DNA of 64,000 nt from a bacterium. GTDB lineage: Bacteria; Desulfobacterota; Binatia; HRBIN30; CADEER01. The position numbers and the translations under genes are program-made. The stretch is from NCBI GenBank assembly GCA_030430165.1, contig JAUIGL010000002.1:124001-188000 (forward strand). Direction: 5' to 3'. Below, piece after piece: positions 18,265-25,958 of the stretch. Below the pieces are notes generated by a model that searched no databases, had not been told where the DNA came from, and worked only from the letters and a program-made list of their open reading frames with translations. The stretch's first letter is position 1. Every line of letters begins with the position of its first letter.

Positions 18265-21144
18265 TCAAAAGTTGTGGCGAAGGCCAATGGAGAAGGTGGT
18301 TCCCTTCTTGTATTGGCTGACGACGAACTTCCCCTGTTGCTTGCGGTAGTCGTCGTCGAGGATGTTCTCGACCGCGAACTTGAAGTTCGTGTCGTCGATG
18401 CCGAATACGTCGAGGTCCAACAGCCAGACGAAGTCCAGCGCGTGCCTCTGCTCTGAGAAGATATCCGGAGTACCCGGATTGTCGTCTTCCGGGGTTTGGT
18501 CGATTCCGGCCGAGTCGATCGTCCGCCCGACCGTGTTGTAGAGAAAGCGGTAGAGGCCCCAGCGGTAGTGTTCGTACTGGATGCTGAGGTTGACGGTGAA
18601 GGGTGCCTGACCCTGCAGTGCCCGGCTCTTGCTGGTCACTGCGATCGGCACTCCCTCGGAGTCGACGTCCGGCAGGGTCACCTCCGACTCGATCCACGAG
18701 AAGTTCGCCTGCGTCTCGAGATCGGCGAAGTAGCCGGCGATCGGCCGGGTCCAGCGCCAGCCGCGCAGCGGGCGGACCAGGAACGCGAAGTTCTTGCGCC
18801 CCTCGAGCTCGACGCCGAATACGGTTGCTTCTTCCGCGTTGAGGAATTGGTCGCGCAGCTCGGACGCGGCGTTGCGGACGTTGAGCTCGATCGGATTCTT
18901 CAGCTCTTTGTAGAAGACGCTGACCGAGGCGAGCTCCAGAGTGTTGGGAAACCACTCCCAACGCAGGTCGTAGCTAGTGATCGCGGCGCTCACCAGGTCC
19001 TGGTTTCCCTGCAGCGTGCGGCGACCGGGTGCGGCGGGGAAGGTGGTCGGCGTCAGCTCGCGGAACTCTGGCCGTGAAACCGTTTGGCTGTAGGCGGCGC
19101 GCACGTTCATCGTGTCGACCGGTGAGTAGACGAGGCTGATCCCCGGCATGACGTCGAGGTCGTTGATGATCGCCGTGGACTCCCCCTCGGTCTGCGAGGC
19201 GCCCTCGGTCGAGATGTAGGAATACTCGAGGCGAGCGCCGGCGATGAGACGCAGCTTCTCGGCGATGATCGGCGTGTCGACCATCGCGTAGACGCCGCCG
19301 ATCTCCTGCGAGGCGGAAAAGGTGTCGTTGACCCGAGTCAGGTTCTCCAGGGAGAAGGGGCTGCCGCCGTAGTTGGCTGGTTGCAGGAGTGTGTTCGGCG
19401 GCAGGCTCAAATCGAGCGTGGTGCTGGTGAACTGCGTCCCCAGCCGCTTGAACTCCATGTCGCGTTCGCGCAGCGAGTAGTTGACGCCCGCTTTCAGGGT
19501 AGCCTGCAGACCCGACCATACGTCGGTGAAGGGCAGCCGTGTGCGAAACGGAATCGTGAAGTCGAGGTAGTAGTCCTGCAGGAACTCGTCGAGCTCGAGC
19601 CAGGTGCGCAGCGTCGACGGCGATTTGCCGTCGAGCCGGTACACCGGATCGTCGTCGTTCGCCTGCGCATAGACGGTGTACTTGGTGTCCGGTTGCTCTT
19701 CGCTCGACGGTGCCCAGGATGCTCGCCAATCGACTTCGACCCAGGGAAAGAGGTGACTTCCTTCGAGCTGGCCAAAGCCGAGCTGGTCGGCGGTGTAGAT
19801 CTGCGCCGTGGAGAACTTGGGAATCGCGTCGCTCTCGTCGGAGCCGAAACCGGAGAACACCTCGTCGTTCGATTTGCGGTTGTAGAGTCCGCGTCCGGAG
19901 AGTTTGTGCGAGGGCGAGAGCCGGTACTCGGTGGTCAGGATCCCGCCGAGTTTGGTTTCGAACTCGGTTCGGTCGTAGTTGTAGAAGCCGATGCAGATGT
20001 CGTTGCCGTTCGGGTCCTTGCCGATGCAGTCGAGCTCGTCGCGGAAGAAGAGCTGCGGGTTGGTAAAGCCGCCGCTGATCTCGTCGCGGTAGCGCTGGTG
20101 GCTGGTGTCGTAGACCGCCGAGAAATTGAAGCTGAAGTCGCCGATCGCGCCGCCGATTCCACCGTCGATGCCGAAGTTCGGCGGCGCCTTCTCGTCCTCG
20201 AGGTCCCAATTCAGCGGAAGGGCGCCGACGAACAGGCGCTCCTGGATCGGCGTCATGTCCTGGATCAGGGTGACGTCGGTACCGCTGGGGAGGTCGCGAC
20301 AGGCGCCGCCAAAGCCGAACCAGTCCTCGGTGCAGCCGGGATAAGTGCTGAACTTGCCGAACGTGGTCTCGGTGTTGAGGCCGACCGTGACCGACATACT
20401 GGCCACCCACTCCTGGGGTGGCGAGGCGAGCGTGATGTCGACCAGCCCACCGGCGAAGTCACCCGGCAGGTCCGGAGTGTAACTCTTTGAAATCGATAGA
20501 GATTCAATGAAGTCGGCAGGGAAGAGATCGAGCGGCACGACGCGTCGATTGGGGTCGGTGCTGGGCATTCGGCTGCGGTTGACGACGGCGCCGCTGTAGC
20601 GCTCGTTGAGTCCGCGCACGACGATGAACTTGTCGTCCTTGATGGTGACGGCGGGCACGCGAGTGACGACCTCGGCGGCGTCGGAATCGGGCGTTTTGGA
20701 GATCGATTCGGCACCCAGGTTGTCGCTGACGGTGGGAGCCAGCTTGCGCTTGAGGAGCTGGCTGGCTTCCGAGCTCTCGTTGACGTTGCCGACGACCTCG
20801 ACCACCTCGATCCCGGTGTCGACCTGGGGTGTCATGGTCGACCGAATCCGTGTGTCTTTGCCGGCCTTCACTTCGACCCCGGTAACCCGCGCGCTGCGGA
20901 AAAGGGGCGCCGTCATCTGCACCTCGTAGGTGCCCGGCGGGAGGTCCTTGATCACGAAACGACCGTCAGGACCGGTTTTCCCTCCCGCGCCGTCGACGCC
21001 GAGCACGCGCACGGACGCCCCGGTGACTGCGGATGCGTTGCTCGAGTTGATCACGGTTCCTGAGATCGTCCCTGTTTGTTGTCCGATGGCGATCGCCGTT
21101 GGCAGCAGCACTGCTGCTACGGGCACGAGAAGAATGCGGACCAT
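18265..21144 (-). CDS. TonB-dependent outer-membrane receptor with carboxypeptidase-regulatory-like N-domain
   Basis: A 959-residue outer-membrane receptor. After a signal peptide, a CarboxypepD_reg-like domain (about 22-105: TISGTVINSS, GPDGRFVIKDLPPGTYEV) precedes the TonB box region (IEVVEVVG). The plug follows, with DNLGAESISKTPDSDAAEVV and FIVVRGLNERYSGAVVNRSR. The beta-barrel ends with FSIGLRHNF (terminal Phe). The substrate is not evident; the plug sequence is of the type found in carbohydrate or oligomer receptors rather than classical siderophore ones. ATG 21144 begins a normal signal peptide; a TTG 84 bases upstream is less likely. The downstream genes encode the cohesin-like/dockerin proteins, suggesting a joint role at the cell surface. 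Confidence 0.88.
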   Translation of the reverse strand: MVRILLVPVAAVLLPTAIAIGQQTGTISGTVINSSNASAVTGASVRVLGVDGAGGKTGPDGRFVIKDLPPGTYEVQMTAPLFRSARVTGVEVKAGKDTRIRSTMTPQVDTGIEVVEVVGNVNESSEASQLLKRKLAPTVSDNLGAESISKTPDSDAAEVVTRVPAVTIKDDKFIVVRGLNERYSGAVVNRSRMPSTDPNRRVVPLDLFPADFIESLSISKSYTPDLPGDFAGGLVDITLASPPQEWVASMSVTVGLNTETTFGKFSTYPGCTEDWFGFGGACRDLPSGTDVTLIQDMTPIQERLFVGALPLNWDLEDEKAPPNFGIDGGIGGAIGDFSFNFSAVYDTSHQRYRDEISGGFTNPQLFFRDELDCIGKDPNGNDICIGFYNYDRTEFETKLGGILTTEYRLSPSHKLSGRGLYNRKSNDEVFSGFGSDESDAIPKFSTAQIYTADQLGFGQLEGSHLFPWVEVDWRASWAPSSEEQPDTKYTVYAQANDDDPVYRLDGKSPSTLRTWLELDEFLQDYYLDFTIPFRTRLPFTDVWSGLQATLKAGVNYSLRERDMEFKRLGTQFTSTTLDLSLPPNTLLQPANYGGSPFSLENLTRVNDTFSASQEIGGVYAMVDTPIIAEKLRLIAGARLEYSYISTEGASQTEGESTAIINDLDVMPGISLVYSPVDTMNVRAAYSQTVSRPEFRELTPTTFPAAPGRRTLQGNQDLVSAAITSYDLRWEWFPNTLELASVSVFYKELKNPIELNVRNAASELRDQFLNAEEATVFGVELEGRKNFAFLVRPLRGWRWTRPIAGYFADLETQANFSWIESEVTLPDVDSEGVPIAVTSKSRALQGQAPFTVNLSIQYEHYRWGLYRFLYNTVGRTIDSAGIDQTPEDDNPGTPDIFSEQRHALDFVWLLDLDVFGIDDTNFKFAVENILDDDYRKQQGKFVVSQYKKGTTFSIGLRHNF

Positions 21145-21757
21145 TCGGCGTCTTTGCGTGGGATCGAAAGTCGTTGTGACGTGACGTACGTGGTTGAGCG
21201 CGCGGAACGGCGCCGAACGCCGCTTCAAACGGACAGTACCGTCATCTATAGGGCGGTCTGTTTCGGTCCGGTGCGACGACTGTGAAGATTGTGTGAAGTC
21301 GCCGCCGGCGTCGTAGGGGCCCTCTTCCAGTCGGTTACGCGCCAGAAATGCGGGGCGCGCCCCGCTCGGCGTCGAGGTTCCACCGCTTCTCGTTGGCTCC
21401 GAAGGGCGCCCTCTGGGTCGCGCAATTCATGAACATGTCGCAGTTCGTCAACCTGCGTGTCATGAGCCGGCGGTATTTTCGCGAGCGTCGGCAGCCCCGT
21501 TCGACACCACATCGGTGGCCGAGCGGGTGGCCCGGCGGACCAGATCGCTCGAGCATCGGCACCAAATACCAACACAGAACGACTTCAACCGAGCAAGCAC
21601 TGCAGAGGGAAAGGGGGCTCGCACCCAGGGGACAATTGGGAAGCGGAGATGACACTCGTTTTGATTCGAAATGTGTCTGCGGTTCTGGGGGTCTCACCGG
21701 GCACGATGCGCGTCGAGTTGCGCCACACGACACGCGTTTTTGAGGAGGAGTAACCTG
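21145..21757. other. Divergent intergenic region
   Basis: A stretch of 613 bases between the TonB receptor and the plus-strand gene at 21758. No convincing gene was seen. At 21281-21298 TGTGAAG is repeated with an 11-base period (TGTGAAG-N4-TGTGAAG), a layout like a PhoB site though its match to the consensus is weak. The remainder must contain both promoters, but no clear -35/-10 pair was found. Confidence 0.5.
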
Positions 21758-23083
21758 ATGTATTACGACAACTTGAAGAGGAGCCTCGTCGGGCTGGGTG
21801 TGGCGCTCATCGCCATCCCGAACGCGGCATTCGCGGGAGACCCCGTCGTGGACTGCCAGCGCGCGCTGGCGAAAGAGACTCAGAAGTACGCGCAGAAGCT
21901 CGTCAACGAGCTGCGCAAGTGCAACGACGGCCTGCTGAAGGAAGGCTCGGCGCCCGCGGGCTGCCCGGCCGCGGACCCCAAGGGCAAGGCCGTCGAGAAG
22001 ATCCAGAAGGCTTTCGACAAGGCGATCGCCGGCATCGAGAAGAAGTGTGCCGCCGCCGCTACGGATGGCGACTGGGCCAACAATGGCCCGGCCAACATCG
22101 GATTCCTCGACAATTGCCCGCGCGCCGACTGCGCCGCGGTGATCGACAGTGAGTCCGCTCTCGCCAGCTGCGCCACCTGCGTCGTCGACGACATCGTCGA
22201 CGGAGCGATGGCCGGTAGCGGCGTCTACGGCTCGGTCGAGACCGGCAGCTCGGACAAGGGTGTGCTCGGGTGCCAGCGCACCTTCGGTAAGGAGCTGGCG
22301 CAGATCATCCGCAAGAACAGCAAGGCGCAGCAGAAGTGTGAAGACGCACTGATCAAGGCCGGAACCCCGGCGCTGCTCTGCCCGGCGGCCGATCCGAAGG
22401 GCAAGGCTTCCGCCAAGATCTCCAAGTTCATCGGCAAGGCCGACGACAAGATCGCCAAGAAGTGCCCCGACACCGCCACCGAAGGGGCGGCTCTCGACGT
22501 CAACGGCGTCAACGCCTCGTTCGGCTCGATCGACAACGCACCCGAGGTCGCGACCCAGATTGCGCAGAACATCGTCAGCTTTTCCTTCAACAAGGAATTC
22601 TGCGGTGACTCGATTATCCAGGCGAGCGAGACTTGCGACGACGGAAACATCTTCGAGGAGGACGGCGTCGGTAGCCTCGACACCTGCCCGGCCGATTGTT
22701 TCGTCGGCCCGTGTGCGGTCGGTGGTGCCCAGCAGGTGACGGTCAACTTCACCTCGCCGGCCAACCTGATTGGTCTCACCATCGTTCTCGGCTACGACGA
22801 CACGGTCGTCGAGCTTCCCGGTCAGGGCGGCGACGCGGCGGTTCAGGCCGCGCTCAGCTCGACCAACTTCACCATCACTCCGGGCGATGCTGACTACGCG
22901 CTACGCGCCGTACTCAGCGACCCGTTTCTCTTCGGCGTCGGCTCGGGTGAGGCGTTCGTCGCGCAGTTCAACGACTGTGGGGGGGCCGTCGCTCCTGGGG
23001 ACTTCAGCTGCACGGTCATCGATGCCGTCGACGACGCGTTCGCTTCGCGTGACGACGTCACCTGCAGCGTCACCGTTCCGTAG
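21758..23083 (+). CDS. Exported protein: duplicated helical Cys domain plus cohesin-like module
   Basis: A 441-residue exported protein with an N-terminal signal peptide ending AAFA. Residues about 25-150 and 165-270 are two copies of a Lys-rich helical domain. Copy one has CQRALAKETQKYAQKL, CPAADPKGKAVEKIQKAF and IEKKC; copy two has CQRTFGKELAQIIRKN, CPAADPKGKASAKISKFI and IAKKC. CGDSIIQASETCDDGN (DUF4215-like) follows. The last 125 residues are the recurring module (LTIVLGYDDTVVELPG, DADYALRAVL, FVAQFNDCGGAVAP, DFSCTVID, VTCSVTVP). The start has an excellent ribosome site (GAGGAGGAG). The beta-helix protein follows 63 bases downstream and is probably in the same operon. Function unknown. 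Confidence 0.86.
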   Translation: MYYDNLKRSLVGLGVALIAIPNAAFAGDPVVDCQRALAKETQKYAQKLVNELRKCNDGLLKEGSAPAGCPAADPKGKAVEKIQKAFDKAIAGIEKKCAAAATDGDWANNGPANIGFLDNCPRADCAAVIDSESALASCATCVVDDIVDGAMAGSGVYGSVETGSSDKGVLGCQRTFGKELAQIIRKNSKAQQKCEDALIKAGTPALLCPAADPKGKASAKISKFIGKADDKIAKKCPDTATEGAALDVNGVNASFGSIDNAPEVATQIAQNIVSFSFNKEFCGDSIIQASETCDDGNIFEEDGVGSLDTCPADCFVGPCAVGGAQQVTVNFTSPANLIGLTIVLGYDDTVVELPGQGGDAAVQAALSSTNFTITPGDADYALRAVLSDPFLFGVGSGEAFVAQFNDCGGAVAPGDFSCTVIDAVDDAFASRDDVTCSVTVP

Positions 23084-23146
23084 GTCCGGTTCAACTTGGT
23101 CACCAGAGCTATCGATTTCTTTCGATTGCAATAGGAGAACTCAGAC

Positions 23147-25090
23147 ATGAGGAAGCACACACACCTTTTGGTGGGGATGGTCGCGGTTGCCGCGCTCGTC
23201 CTCCCTGCCGCGTCGCTGGCACAGAGCGACTGCGGTGACCTCAACAACGACGGTTCGACGACCCAGTTGGACCTGATTCGCCTCACCCAGTGCTCGCTGG
23301 GCGGCGGTACCTGCCCGGCCGTCAGCCCGGGACCGCTCTGCGGCACCGGCAGCCTCGGCGACTGCGGTGACGTCTTTGCCGACGGCAACACGACGACCGG
23401 CCTGACCGCCGACGTGTCGGCCCTCAACAATCAGCTGTCGGGTAACCCGACTCTGTACGACGCTTGCACGGGCCCCGGCGCCGCGATCGCCTGCGGCGGC
23501 GGCACCGTCACCATTCCGCACAACACCGTAATCTCGTCCAACACGACCTGGCCCGCGGGCTGTCGTGTCGAGCTGTCGGGTACCGTTACCGTCGAGGGTG
23601 ACGGCACGGTCCTGGCGATCGAGCCGGGCGGTTTCGTCTGCGGCATCAACGACCCGGCCGAGCCGGCTGCCCTGGTGATCACGCCGGGCAACCGCATCGA
23701 CGCGCGCGGTACGGCGGCGGACCCGATCGTCTTCACGGCTTGCGCGGCGCCGGGTAGCGATCCCTTCTCGACCGGCACCCGCCAGGGTGCATGGGGCGGC
23801 GTGCTGGTCCTCGGCCGCGGACCGGTCAACGGACCGGGCTGTACCGCCACCGCGGAGGGACTCGAGGAGTTCGTTTTCGGCGGCTGCGTCGACAACGACC
23901 ACAGCGGTATCGTCTCGTTCGCCAGCGTGAAGTTCGGCGGAATCAACTTCACCGCCAACAACGAGCTCAACAACTTCACCATGAACGGCCTCGGCAACTC
24001 GACTCAGTTCAACTTCATCCACGCCCACTCGGGGAACGACGACAACCACGAGTGGTTCGGCGGTAACTCGAACCACACCAACTTCCTCGCCACCTCGGGC
24101 GGTGACGACAACGCCGACTTCCAGCTCGGCTTCACCGGCTCGGTTCAGAACTACGTCGTCCTGCAGGATTCGCGCACCGCGGACCCCGGCAGCGACAGCC
24201 GTGGTATCGAAGGTGACAACTCCGAGTTCGACAACGAGGCATCGCCGCGGTCGGACCCGGACTTCTGCAACATGACCATCGTCGGCGCCGACGACCAGGC
24301 CCCCGCGGCCACCAACGACGGCTCGGATTCCGGTATCCTGCTGCGTCGCGGCACGCGGGCGCAGATCATGAACGTCCTGGTGCAGGACTTCCGCGATTCC
24401 GGCTTCGAGATTCGCGACGTTTCGACGACGCAGCAGGCCTGCATCGACAACGACGACGACGGTGTTCCGGAGAGCCTGACCGGCGACCTGCTGGTCCAGA
24501 ACTCGCTCTTCTGCGACAACGGTTCGTCGGGTCCGGGCAGCATCGGGACCGAGCACGCCAAGTCGGGTGGCAACCAGGAAGACGAGTGCGCCACGACTTC
24601 GGACTGCGTCGGCCCTGGTGATCCGGCTGCTTGCTGCACGGGTGCGGGCACGGGTTGTTCCGCGACTCCGGTGGACCCCGATTGCGAATGCACGACGCCT
24701 GAGGCGTATGCGCTCATGGTCGCGAGCCACGATGTCGCTCCGGCGGACGGCGCGACTTCCGCTGAGTGCACTGCCGCTGCCGGTGACATCGTTTCCAGCG
24801 TCTTCCCGACCACGCTCGACGCCGCCGTGAACTCGGCTTGCACGGGTGTGCAGACTCCGTACGAGTGCTGCAGTGGCGCCGGAACCGGCTTCTGCACGAC
24901 GATGCCGGACTTCCGCCCGACGGTCGCGATCGCCTCGGTTTCGGCCGGCGACTGCACCGACATCAACCCGCTGTTCACCGACACCGGCTATGTCGGTGGT
25001 GTGGACCCGGCCGGCACTTACGTCGCTTCGGGTACCGGCCAGCAGGTCGACTGGATCACCTTCCCCTGGGCTCAGTTCAACATCGAGTAG
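23147..25090 (+). CDS. Secreted right-handed beta-helix protein with dockerin-like N-terminus
   Basis: A 647-residue exported protein with a signal peptide ending SLAQ. Residues 28-100 contain dockerin-like loops (DLNNDGSTTQLD, DVFADGNTTT). The main part (about 110-640) looks like a parallel beta-helix: GTVTIPHNTVISSNTTWPAG, WGGVLVLGRGPVNG, EEFVFGGCVDNDHSGIVSF, HSGNDDNHEWFGG, TSGGDDNADFQLGFTG and VVLQDSRTADPGSDSRGIEG. Proteins with these motifs occur in several phyla, often beside TonB receptors, but their function is not known to me. Disulphide-type CCTGAGTGC and CCSGAGTGFC motifs occur near the end. Ribosome site AGGAGAA. A strong terminator follows. Confidence 0.83.
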   Translation: MRKHTHLLVGMVAVAALVLPAASLAQSDCGDLNNDGSTTQLDLIRLTQCSLGGGTCPAVSPGPLCGTGSLGDCGDVFADGNTTTGLTADVSALNNQLSGNPTLYDACTGPGAAIACGGGTVTIPHNTVISSNTTWPAGCRVELSGTVTVEGDGTVLAIEPGGFVCGINDPAEPAALVITPGNRIDARGTAADPIVFTACAAPGSDPFSTGTRQGAWGGVLVLGRGPVNGPGCTATAEGLEEFVFGGCVDNDHSGIVSFASVKFGGINFTANNELNNFTMNGLGNSTQFNFIHAHSGNDDNHEWFGGNSNHTNFLATSGGDDNADFQLGFTGSVQNYVVLQDSRTADPGSDSRGIEGDNSEFDNEASPRSDPDFCNMTIVGADDQAPAATNDGSDSGILLRRGTRAQIMNVLVQDFRDSGFEIRDVSTTQQACIDNDDDGVPESLTGDLLVQNSLFCDNGSSGPGSIGTEHAKSGGNQEDECATTSDCVGPGDPAACCTGAGTGCSATPVDPDCECTTPEAYALMVASHDVAPADGATSAECTAAAGDIVSSVFPTTLDAAVNSACTGVQTPYECCSGAGTGFCTTMPDFRPTVAIASVSAGDCTDINPLFTDTGYVGGVDPAGTYVASGTGQQVDWITFPWAQFNIE

Positions 25091-25136
25091 TCTTCGCGGA
25101 AGGGGTTTCGGCAAGCCGCCGGAATCACTAGCTTCG

Positions 25137-25167
25137 GAGGGGGTGGCCGCAGGCCACCCCCTCTTTT
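25137..25167 (+). terminator. Rho-independent terminator
   Basis: Perfect 12-bp stem GAGGGGGTGGCC / GGCCACCCCCTC with a 3-base loop (GCA) and a TTTT tail, 46 bases after the beta-helix gene stop. It ends the unit formed by the genes at 21758 and 23147. Confidence 0.92.
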
Positions 25168-25266
25168 CACTGGGCCTGTCATCGAGCGGCCCGAATCTCT
25201 GGAGCGGATCGGCCGGCGCAGGGCAACGGTTTCAACCGGCCGGCAGGGAAAAGGCAGAATCGCGTC

Positions 25267-25830
25267 ATGCAAACTGCGAGATGGAGCATCATCCTTTGTG
25301 GATTGGCCTTGGCTGGGGCGGTGGCTTGTGCCGCTGCCGCGAACGAAGCCGCGACGGCCGAGCTGAGAAAGCTCGATACGCCGCCGGAGCACCTCACCGG
25401 CGGCGCGGGATCACTCGACGAGTTGGTTGCGCTGATGATGGCGGCGCTCGAGAAGGGCGACAAGGACGCGCTGCACGCGCTTCGGCTGACCCGCGATGAG
25501 TACATCGACATCATCGTGCCTGGCTATGTTGCGGTCGGCAGCCCGCCGCGCGAGGTCGATCCCAAGACCAGCGAGTTCTACTGGAAACTGATGGATACCA
25601 AGGCGCGCTACTTCGCCGATGCGCTGGTCAAGAAGTACGGCAACCGGAAATACGTGAGCTACGAGACGCGGCTTTCGGAGGGGGTCCAGGAGCATCCCTG
25701 GTATCGCGACCACGGCCAGTTGCGCATCAAGGCGCTCGACGAGCAGCAAGTGTTGCACCACGTCGCCGCGGGCTGGGTGGCCGAGGTCGACGGCGTGTTC
25801 AAGCTGCACAGCTACGAGTACGACGACTGA
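25267..25830 (+). CDS. Exported protein of unknown function
   Basis: A 187-residue protein with an N-terminal signal peptide (residues 1-25, MQTARWSIILCGLALAGAVA). The mature part is helical and charged, with LDELVALMMAALEKGDKDAL, an aromatic stretch FYWKLMDTKARYFADALVKKYG and a beta-rich C-terminus (GQLRIKALDEQQVLHHVAAG, FKLHSYEYDD). The end pattern (a short charged region, then GxWxxxVDGVFKLHSYEY) resembles small NTF2-like or DUF4440-type lipoproteins in layout, but I do not recognise a family. It is monocistronic between a terminator and a Pho-type promoter. Confidence 0.75.
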   Translation: MQTARWSIILCGLALAGAVACAAAANEAATAELRKLDTPPEHLTGGAGSLDELVALMMAALEKGDKDALHALRLTRDEYIDIIVPGYVAVGSPPREVDPKTSEFYWKLMDTKARYFADALVKKYGNRKYVSYETRLSEGVQEHPWYRDHGQLRIKALDEQQVLHHVAAGWVAEVDGVFKLHSYEYDD

Positions 25831-25845
25831 CACGCGCCTTCGAGA

Positions 25846-25880
25846 CTGTAACACGACTGTAACGAAAAGATCGTTTAAAT
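25846..25880 (+). promoter_or_regulatory. Putative Pho box with -10 element
   Basis: Two exact direct repeats CTGTAAC (25846-25852 and 25857-25863) with an 11-base period and 4-base spacer, the layout of a PhoB site (CTGTNAY-N4-CTGTNAY). TTAAAT at 25875-25880 lies 11 bases after the box, where PhoB-dependent promoters place the -10 hexamer. The DNRLRE surface-protein gene starts at 25959. Prediction from pattern only. Confidence 0.72.
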
Positions 25881-25958
25881 TTAGACAAACTTATCTTGCA
25901 GCGTAGGTAGTGGTGTGAGCATAAGCGACCATTCCGCACGAGCTCGGGAGGATGATCG

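Noticed and set aside
21281-21298. Second Pho box (TGTGAAG-N4-TGTGAAG)
   Set aside because: The 11-base period fits but the half-site differs from CTGTNAY at two to three positions and it is far from either start codon; kept only as a note.
21348-21743. Plus-strand frame of 131 codons in the divergent intergenic region
   Set aside because: No ribosome site, no recognisable motif, composition not like the coding neighbours.
23141-25114. Minus-strand frame of 657 codons opposite the beta-helix gene
   Set aside because: Arg/Gly/Val-rich shadow translation of the opposite strand; no domains, and the plus strand has signal peptide, ribosome site and terminator.
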